Assembly: GCA_024405235.1 (NCBI GenBank) | Contig: JAKSPA010000093.1 | Location: 1 to 6,710, forward strand | Direction of reading: 5' to 3' | From: Lentisphaeria bacterium | Lineage (GTDB): Bacteria > Verrucomicrobiota > Lentisphaeria > Oligosphaerales > Oligosphaeraceae | DNA: 6,710 bases | Shown here: positions 1 through 4,089 of the stretch, in pieces | How the letters are laid out: each line of letters begins with the position of its first letter | How positions within the stretch are numbered: position 1 is the stretch's first letter | Program-made: the position numbers and the translations under genes | Notes under the pieces: model-generated | Databases searched by the model: none | Told to the model about the DNA's origin: nothing | The model's input: only the letters and a program-made list of their open reading frames with translations

Positions 1-54
1 TGCGCGACCGTGCGCTGCCTCTGCGAAATCAACCTCGACGTCGTTGTAGGCCAT
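1..54 (-). CDS. Possible 5' end of an unidentified gene running off the left edge
   Basis: An ATG at 54-52 opens a frame that continues to the window edge without a stop. Its 18 codons read MAYNDVEVDFAEAAHGRA and favour G or C in the third position, as the clear genes here do. I do not recognise the family. No good Shine-Dalgarno sequence lies just upstream. The frame is also open further upstream with an alternative ATG at 96-94. A short ORF in another frame ends at 66, so the true start may lie at 146 with a frameshift between. This is a protein-like edge frame, not a confident gene. Confidence 0.33.
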   Translation of the reverse strand, partial: MAYNDVEVDFAEAAHGRA

Positions 55-65
55 TTCTGAGCATT

Positions 66-146
66 CTAGAGGCCTTCGAGCATTTTTCGCATGCATTTTT
101 GGGCTTCCGCCGACGTTTTTTTGCCAATTTCGACGTTTTTGGCCAT
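66..146 (-). CDS. Short ORF or frameshifted 5' part of the left-edge gene
   Basis: A 26-codon frame from ATG 146-144 to TAG 68-66 has a lysine-rich, helix-like product beginning MAKNVEIGKKTSAEAQK and ending in KMLEGL. It looks coding: the A-tracts here fall on Lys codons. It ends 11 nt before the ATG at 54. A one-base shift near 66-70 would join it to the frame 1-54. The choices are a small leader peptide, the 5' part of a broken gene, or chance. No Shine-Dalgarno sequence is obvious. I do not recognise the product. Confidence 0.25.
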   Translation of the reverse strand: MAKNVEIGKKTSAEAQKCMRKMLEGL

Positions 147-343
147 TTGCAGCGAAACGCGAGACTTTATCCTTCTTGATCGCCTATATTTTGTTTGGAA
201 TATGATATTGTATCTATCCACTTGGCGGTCCCTTTTTCTTTTCAAGCACCAAATTCAGTGTTCAAAGGAAACTCCGCGACATACAGAATGCGGATTCTGG
301 TCCGTCAAGTGGATACCATTTATGATTTTCGGAAGAATCAAAC
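147..343. other. Non-coding stretch between porin and left-edge frame
   Basis: No credible gene was found here. A plus-strand ORF crossing it (91-417) overlaps the porin 3' end and resembles no known protein. The stretch is more A/T-rich than the genes and holds the inverted repeat at 215-315. It probably carries the porin 3' UTR and any promoter for the left-edge frame. Confidence 0.6.
215..315. repeat. 17-bp inverted repeat bracketing about 67 bp
   Basis: The left arm at 215-231 begins TATCCACTTG. The reverse complement of the right arm at 299-315 matches it at 15 of 17 positions. The arms lie 28 nt past the porin stop, so they could fold into a long stem at the end of that mRNA, but no U-tract follows. 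Terminal inverted repeats of a small non-autonomous element are another possibility. No transposase is present and no target-site duplication was recognised. Confidence 0.5.
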
Positions 344-1711
344 TTAGAAGACCTGCATCAATTCAATTCTGCCCCAATTGCTGTCATGTCCATTTGCAAA
401 GTAGCTTCCTGCAATGAAATGCGAGAATTGTCCCTGGACAGAGAATGTATCAGTGAATTGATATGATGCCGCGGCATTGAGGAGAGTTCCGAAACGTCTG
501 CCGTCGCCAGTGCCCTGGACAGGAATATTGGCGTCCTTTTCGTCCGCAAGATATTCCGTCGCAGAGACTGTGAATTTCAAGCTTTCGATTGGCGAGATTG
601 CGAAAGCGAAACGCAGTGAATCGATGTTGTTCCAATAGCCGTTCAGCATGATTGGCACAAGCTCTTCGCCCCACAGCGGGCATTGCGACATGAGGGGAAT
701 CCAGCCTTCGTTTCTGCGCGAATCCTGATCATCGCCACTGAAATGCGTGAAATTCAGTGTCAGCACAGGCTTGATTTCCGACTCAGCCGCAAGATAGAAA
801 TTCACGCGTGCGTCCGCCATCCAGGCGTTGATGACGTCGTCGTAGCCATCGCGTCCAGACTGATGTGCGGCTTCAAGACTATAGTCGAACAATTCGGAAG
901 GTTTGCCGAAGAATCTCAGACCGACGGTATGAATGCTTGCCGAGCTGTCGGCATAATGTCCGCGCTCTGCTTCTTCAGGATGCTTATCATCCACATCCTG
1001 AAAGACATAATACATATCGCTCTTGAGGGCGTCGTTGAAATCATGCGTCCACTGGAGTCCTGCAGTGAAGACATCGCCAGAGCGCAGACGGCGATTTCTA
1101 TCGTTTATACCGACAAATCTGTCCTTCCACGAATCGTAGAAGGAAAAGAGCTTGAACTCCTCCTTGTCAGCCTTGTATTTGGCAACTGCGCCGTCGAAAT
1201 ACTGGGTGCGTCCCTGATCCAAAGGCGTTCCTTCGCTAAAAATCAATCCTTTGCCAAGAGAGAAATCCTGTCGTCCGACCGTCAATTCAAGACGTCCATC
1301 GAAAAGATTTCTGAAAACGACATTTGCGGAATCAAAAACAGTTTCGTCAGGGAACTCCCATGTCGAAGCGCCATTGTTGTTCTTTCTGTTCGGGCTGGTA
1401 GTCACCTTATGGACACGATTGGCGAGTCGCAGATTAACTGTAATGTCCTCGCCGAAATCCAACGCCGTCCACACTCTGGTCCTGACGCGAAGATATTCTG
1501 TCGTATGGCGTCCTGCCTTGTCGGCGTCCGGTTGAGCCACGTTGACGGTATATCCCTCGTATCGTGCACGCAGATCGCCGCCTACTCTTAGACAGAACTG
1601 ACTGTCGTCCTTTGACATTTCAAGCTTGAATTCCGCCATGATGGCTGAGGTCCAAAGCACGATGGACACAACCATTAGATGACGCACCAACTTTTGAATC
1701 GAGTTGCTCAT
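344..1711 (-). CDS. Alginate-export-family outer-membrane beta-barrel porin
   Basis: The 455-residue product has a signal peptide: K7 and R10, then a hydrophobic core at about 12-25, with cleavage likely after A26 (IMA/EF). The mature protein is rich in alternating aromatic and polar strands and ends in Phe, as barrel proteins inserted by the BAM machinery do. Residues 141-174 carry LTVGRQD, G-x-G, EGTPLD and the YFDG stretch typical of alginate-export (AlgE-like) porins. Family members pass anionic polysaccharides or other solutes across the outer membrane; no alginate genes are nearby, so the substrate is unknown. The ATG at 1711 has only a weak AAGAAA upstream. A 133-nt structured leader separates it from the SUI1 gene, suggesting its own promoter. 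The length is normal for the family. Confidence 0.82.
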   Translation of the reverse strand: MSNSIQKLVRHLMVVSIVLWTSAIMAEFKLEMSKDDSQFCLRVGGDLRARYEGYTVNVAQPDADKAGRHTTEYLRVRTRVWTALDFGEDITVNLRLANRVHKVTTSPNRKNNNGASTWEFPDETVFDSANVVFRNLFDGRLELTVGRQDFSLGKGLIFSEGTPLDQGRTQYFDGAVAKYKADKEEFKLFSFYDSWKDRFVGINDRNRRLRSGDVFTAGLQWTHDFNDALKSDMYYVFQDVDDKHPEEAERGHYADSSASIHTVGLRFFGKPSELFDYSLEAAHQSGRDGYDDVINAWMADARVNFYLAAESEIKPVLTLNFTHFSGDDQDSRRNEGWIPLMSQCPLWGEELVPIMLNGYWNNIDSLRFAFAISPIESLKFTVSATEYLADEKDANIPVQGTGDGRRFGTLLNAAASYQFTDTFSVQGQFSHFIAGSYFANGHDSNWGRIELMQVF

Positions 1712-1738
1712 TTTCTTGTTTGGGGTGCTACTGAAACG

Positions 1739-1803
1739 AAACTTCAGCGTTTCTTCTTTTTGGGGAACGTATGAGACGTCTATCTCATAATCCCCTGAAG
1801 TTT
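1739..1803 (-). promoter_or_regulatory. Nested inverted repeats in the porin leader (operator or RNA stem-loop)
   Basis: The outer arms AAACTTCAG (1739-1747) and CTGAAGTTT (1795-1803) are perfect complements. Inside them, GGGGA (1762-1766) pairs with TCCCC (1791-1795), and TATGAGA (1770-1776) pairs with TCTCATA (1783-1789) around a 6-base centre. The outer and middle stems share base 1795, so they differ by one pair at the junction. The element lies 28-92 nt upstream of the porin ATG. It could be a 5' UTR structure or a dyad operator. I do not recognise it as a known riboswitch. Confidence 0.5.
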
Positions 1804-1820
1804 TCCATGGTCACCTGTCA

Positions 1821-1839
1821 TTTTGGCCTAATGGCAAAA
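1821..1839 (-). terminator. Weak hairpin just after the SUI1 gene
   Basis: TTTTGGCC (1821-1828) and GGCAAAA (1833-1839) form a 7-bp stem with one bulged base and a TAAT loop, starting 5 nt past the SUI1 stop. No U-run follows on the minus strand, so it is at best a poor intrinsic terminator or a stabilising 3' structure. Confidence 0.25.
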
Positions 1840-1844
1840 GCATT

Positions 1845-2312
1845 CTATTTGCAGGTGAAATTCTCCTTTGCGAACCACTCCTTCGCGCGTTGGACCTGAT
1901 CGCCCTGGAGTTCCAGAACGCCCTCAAGGAAGCGTGCGCCGATGCCCAATGCGTTTTTCACACGCGAGCACAATTCCATCTGCTCAGGCAGTTCCAAATC
2001 GGAAAGTCCCAGCACATTGGTGACGGTTTTCCCACCCTATCCATTTCGCTAAATCTGGAATAAAAGCACTCCGCGGCTCTTAGGAGTCGCCTGTTTATCC
2101 TTTCCAATGGAAATCTCGCCGCCGAATGCCTTCAGCAGCGCCAGATCCTCCTTCGAAAGGGTCATCTGCTTCTTCTCTTCGGGCGTCGGTGGCGGTGGAG
2201 GTGGTGGCGGAGGCGGTTCCGGCAGATCGATCTTCAGACCGATGAAGGGATTATTCCAGTTCTGTTCCGTGATTTTCGGACCAGTATCAACGTTCTTGTT
2301 TTTCGGCCTCAC
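1845..2312 (-). pseudogene. SUI1/eIF1-like translation factor gene with two in-frame amber codons
   Basis: Read from GTG 2312-2310, the frame encodes 155 positions and ends at TAG 1847-1845. Residues 1-87 form a charged N-terminal extension with ten consecutive prolines (2187-2216) followed by KEDLALLKAFGG. The SUI1 domain starts at RGVLLFQI, continues through GGKTVTNVLGL and ends with GVLELQGD and AKEWF, all hallmarks of bacterial SUI1/YciH proteins. TAG interrupts it at codons 88 (2051-2049) and 92 (2039-2037), inside the basic loop where the family has something like R-x-K-x-G-R/K-GGK. The frame is kept on both sides. The GTG overlaps the CpXC stop as GTGA, indicating translational coupling. 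Family members influence start-codon selection, as known for eIF1. The gene is most likely disabled, although readthrough cannot be excluded. Confidence 0.8.
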
Positions 2313-2986
2313 TGTTCCCGTGGCATATTGTTCCCCAATGCATCCGCATCGACACGGCGGCCGGGGAGGCACTTGTCTATCTCCTGGCCCAGTTCCGCGT
2401 TGGAGCCAATCTCCTCGACAAGCGCTTCGTATTCGCTTCTGGAGACTTCCAGCATTCGTATCGGACGTCCGTTCGAGCGGTTGTAAACAATGAACGACAA
2501 CGTGTTTGCATCAACGCGACTGAAATCGAAAAGCAGACGATGCTTTGCCTGAGAGAGCTGTCCGTCTTCGGTTCCGCCATTATACAGCTGGTATTTGGCG
2601 AACTCTATGACGCGGTCGTCAAGGCCGTTGCGTCTCAAATAGAGTTTTTCCAGAAAATCCTGTCGTGTGAAGACGAGCCTGACGATCGGACGTTGAACGC
2701 CCTGGCCGATTGCGGCGTTCGTAGCGGACTCATCCAACTGCATCGCCATCGCCCGCATCTGTGCTTCCGGCAACGGATGTGGTTCCTGCACAAGCATATA
2801 CGGCGACTCAGTCTCCCTATAGATTATTCTAACGGGCACATTCAGTCCTTCGCCGCATTTCGGGCAGGCGACGCAATTCAGAGTTCCCTGGAGAAGTTCC
2901 TTTTCGTGGAGTTCCTCAGGAGAAAGTCGCGTGACTGGTTCGAAATCGAACTGTTCGCCGCAATGTGGACACTTCAAAGTAATCAT
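2309..2986 (-). CDS. CpXC-domain zinc-ribbon-like protein
   Basis: The 225-residue product opens MITLKCPHCG and has a second cluster, CVACPKCG. C6/C9 and C41/C44 would make two Cys pairs of a metal-binding ribbon; C38 is extra. The layout of CPxC, then about 30 residues with EELHEKELLQGTLN, then CPKC matches the CpXC family, whose function is unknown. Residues 50-225 form a soluble mixed alpha/beta region without membrane segments. The start at 2986 is the only ATG giving the whole first ribbon, but no strong Shine-Dalgarno sequence precedes it. It lies 44 nt after the thioredoxin gene and overlaps the SUI1 start by 4 nt, so the three are probably co-transcribed. A thiol link to its thioredoxin neighbour is possible but is inference. 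Confidence 0.75.
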   Translation of the reverse strand: MITLKCPHCGEQFDFEPVTRLSPEELHEKELLQGTLNCVACPKCGEGLNVPVRIIYRETESPYMLVQEPHPLPEAQMRAMAMQLDESATNAAIGQGVQRPIVRLVFTRQDFLEKLYLRRNGLDDRVIEFAKYQLYNGGTEDGQLSQAKHRLLFDFSRVDANTLSFIVYNRSNGRPIRMLEVSRSEYEALVEEIGSNAELGQEIDKCLPGRRVDADALGNNMPREQ

Positions 2987-3030
2987 GGAAAGAACCGTAA
3001 TGGAGAATGGAAACGCATTCGTTCGCCGCT

Positions 3031-3342
3031 CTATTTCACAGCGTCGAGAAGTGTCTGCAGCTGCTGGACGCCGACGAACTCGCGCACCTTCTCGCCGTTC
3101 TTGAAAACGATCAGCGTCGGAATGGAAAGGACGTTGAAGCGCATTGCAAGTCCTGCCTGATCATCGACATTCACCTTTGCGATTTTGGCGCCGGCAGCGG
3201 CAAGCTCCTCAAGACCATCGTCGATAATGCGTCCCTGCATACGGCATGGTCCGCACCAAGTCGCCCAGAAATCCACAAGCCAAGTGCCCTCGGAAACACT
3301 GCTCTTGAAATTTTCAGCCGTCAAATTGATGATTTCAGCCAT
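3031..3342 (-). CDS. trxA: Thioredoxin
   Basis: The 103-residue product is a full-length single-domain thioredoxin, the usual size. The active site is WCGPCR, with redox Cys30 and Cys33; Arg replaces the more common Lys after the second Cys. Other family marks are FWATWC, the buried D24 of VDFWA, VNVDD at 57-61 and the cis-proline P75 in SIPTL, followed by FKNGEKV. It has no signal peptide, so it acts in the cytoplasm reducing protein disulfides, normally recharged by thioredoxin reductase, which is not in this window. The start at 3342 is supported by AAGGAG 7 nt upstream. It is the first gene of the minus-strand unit and diverges from the feo operon. It stops with TAG at the length expected for the family. 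Confidence 0.95.
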   Translation of the reverse strand: MAEIINLTAENFKSSVSEGTWLVDFWATWCGPCRMQGRIIDDGLEELAAAGAKIAKVNVDDQAGLAMRFNVLSIPTLIVFKNGEKVREFVGVQQLQTLLDAVK

Positions 3343-3349
3343 ACTGGCA

Positions 3350-3355
3350 CTCCTT
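3350..3355 (-). promoter_or_regulatory. Ribosome binding site of trxA
   Basis: AAGGAG on the minus strand, 7 nt before the ATG at 3342. It is one of only two strong Shine-Dalgarno sequences in the window and fixes the thioredoxin start. Confidence 0.75.
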
Positions 3356-3397
3356 GTTTTGCCTGAACCTACGATGTAATTCCTATGTGAAAACGAA

Positions 3398-3412
3398 CCC
3401 GCCTGAAGCGGG
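3398..3412 (-). promoter_or_regulatory. Small GC-rich hairpin in the trxA leader
   Basis: CCCGC (3398-3402) and GCGGG (3408-3412) form a 5-bp stem with a 5-base loop. On the minus strand TTCGTTTTC follows, so a weak terminator or attenuator ahead of trxA is possible. A TATATT sequence on the minus strand at 3428-3423 could be a -10 box just upstream of it, but no matching -35 was found. Confidence 0.3.
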
Positions 3413-3551
3413 AACTAGACTTAATATAACCCTTTTAGAGACACGGCAGGACTAAACCGCGCCTGTCGAATTGCGATGAGGCAGGATTCTGAAAAATGAA
3501 TTTTCGATGGAGAGAAATTCGGCTTCCTGTTCGTCTTGTTCATCTACTATC

Positions 3552-3561
3552 AATGTACATT
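3552..3561. promoter_or_regulatory. Palindrome in the feo upstream region, candidate operator
   Basis: AATGTACATT is a perfect 10-bp palindrome 68 nt before the feoA1 start. It sits about 25 bp upstream of TATATT at 3587-3592, which could be the feo -10 box; no good -35 lies between. Iron uptake operons are often controlled by Fur or DtxR-type repressors, but this site matches neither classical consensus. Confidence 0.25.
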
Positions 3562-3586
3562 CGTGCCGCCTCCACGCAACCACGAT

Positions 3587-3592
3587 TATATT
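3587..3592 (+). promoter_or_regulatory. Possible -10 box of the feo operon
   Basis: TATATT matches four of six bases of the TATAAT consensus and lies in an A/T-rich stretch 37 nt before the feoA1 ATG. No recognisable -35 box sits at 16-18 bp spacing, so the assignment is weak. Confidence 0.25.
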
Positions 3593-3628
3593 AAATGAAA
3601 TTACAAAAGAAACAAGTTTTTTCTGCTC

Positions 3629-3841
3629 ATGACTCCCCTCACAGAAGCAACATTCGGTCAGACGGTAACCATCGTCAAAGTTGGCGGCGAATTAAAGGAG
3701 CGCCAGCATCTGGCAGATCTGGGCTGTGTTCTGAACGCCCAAGTCACCGTGGTAAACACGCAGGACGGCGATCTTGTGCTGAAAATCAAGGATTCGCGTG
3801 TCGCAATTGGCGAAGCTATTGCCAAGGAAATATACTACTAA
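3629..3841 (+). CDS. feoA: FeoA-family protein, first of two (ferrous iron uptake)
   Basis: The 70-residue product is a small FeoA-type SH3-like domain. It shows the opening LTEATFGQTVTIVKV, the central HLADLG that corresponds to the RRRLLDMG signature of its neighbour, then a hydrophobic strand and LKIKDSRVAI near the end. It is more divergent than FeoA2: the basic RRR is replaced by KERQH. FeoA proteins are cytoplasmic and thought to assist or regulate FeoB. It is the first gene of the feo operon, 17 nt before feoA2. The ATG at 3629 has no Shine-Dalgarno sequence; it is chosen because it begins just ahead of the domain and no other ATG fits. It may be specialised relative to FeoA2. Confidence 0.85.
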   Translation: MTPLTEATFGQTVTIVKVGGELKERQHLADLGCVLNAQVTVVNTQDGDLVLKIKDSRVAIGEAIAKEIYY

Positions 3842-3858
3842 TTAGTGAACAAGGCCAG

Positions 3859-4083
3859 ATGAAGACACTGAAGGACGTTCAAATCGGCGAGACCGCCACC
3901 GTCATAAAGCTCAACAGCGTCGGCGCGACAAGACGCCGTCTTCTGGACATGGGTTTGACCAAAGGCGTATTGGTCACGGTCCGCAAATACGCCCCCCTGG
4001 GCGATCCCATAGAAATTTCCCTGCGCGGCTACGAGCTGTCGCTTCGCAAATCGGAAGCGGAACTGATAGAGGTCAAGGAGTAG
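3859..4083 (+). CDS. feoA: FeoA-family protein, second copy (ferrous iron uptake)
   Basis: The 74-residue product is a canonical FeoA: LKDVQIGETATVIKL, then TRRRLLDMGLTKG, then APLGDPIEISLRGYELSLR, ending in ELIEV. These are the SH3-like beta strands and the conserved helix of the family. The start at 3859 is preceded by AAGG with a short spacer. The frame is open back to 3595, but that part overlays feoA1 and looks non-coding. It is probably the copy that works with FeoB in the cytoplasm. Its last codons contain the feoB ribosome binding site. Its TAG stop is the only stop between it and FeoB, which lies in the same frame. Confidence 0.93.
   Translation: MKTLKDVQIGETATVIKLNSVGATRRRLLDMGLTKGVLVTVRKYAPLGDPIEISLRGYELSLRKSEAELIEVKE
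4075..4080 (+). promoter_or_regulatory. Ribosome binding site of feoB inside feoA2
   Basis: AAGGAG lies in the last two sense codons of feoA2, 9 nt before the feoB ATG at 4090. It supports translation of FeoB from its own start, coupled to the end of feoA2. Confidence 0.75.
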
Positions 4084-4089
4084 AAATCC

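Noticed and set aside
683..1591. A 302-codon plus-strand ORF opposite the porin
   Set aside because: It lies wholly antisense to the clearly recognisable porin, and its translation resembles no protein family.
2107..2493. A plus-strand ORF with a glycine run
   Set aside because: The glycines are the antisense of the SUI1 polyproline tract, and the rest is antisense to the CpXC gene.
3491..3505. GAAAA-N5-TTTTC dyad as a Fur box
   Set aside because: It is A/T-rich and symmetric but lacks the GATAAT-type repeats of a Fur site, and short dyads like this are common by chance.
3452..3583. A 43-residue minus-strand ORF from GTG 3583 in the intergenic region
   Set aside because: The middle looks mildly protein-like (acidic, DEQDEQEAEF), but there is no Shine-Dalgarno sequence, no recognisable family, and it lies in the divergent promoter region. 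I could not support it as a gene.
3595..3858. An upstream extension of feoA2 from ATG 3595
   Set aside because: It overlays feoA1 in another frame, its composition is Arg/Ser-rich and unlike FeoA, and the FeoA domain begins exactly at 3859.
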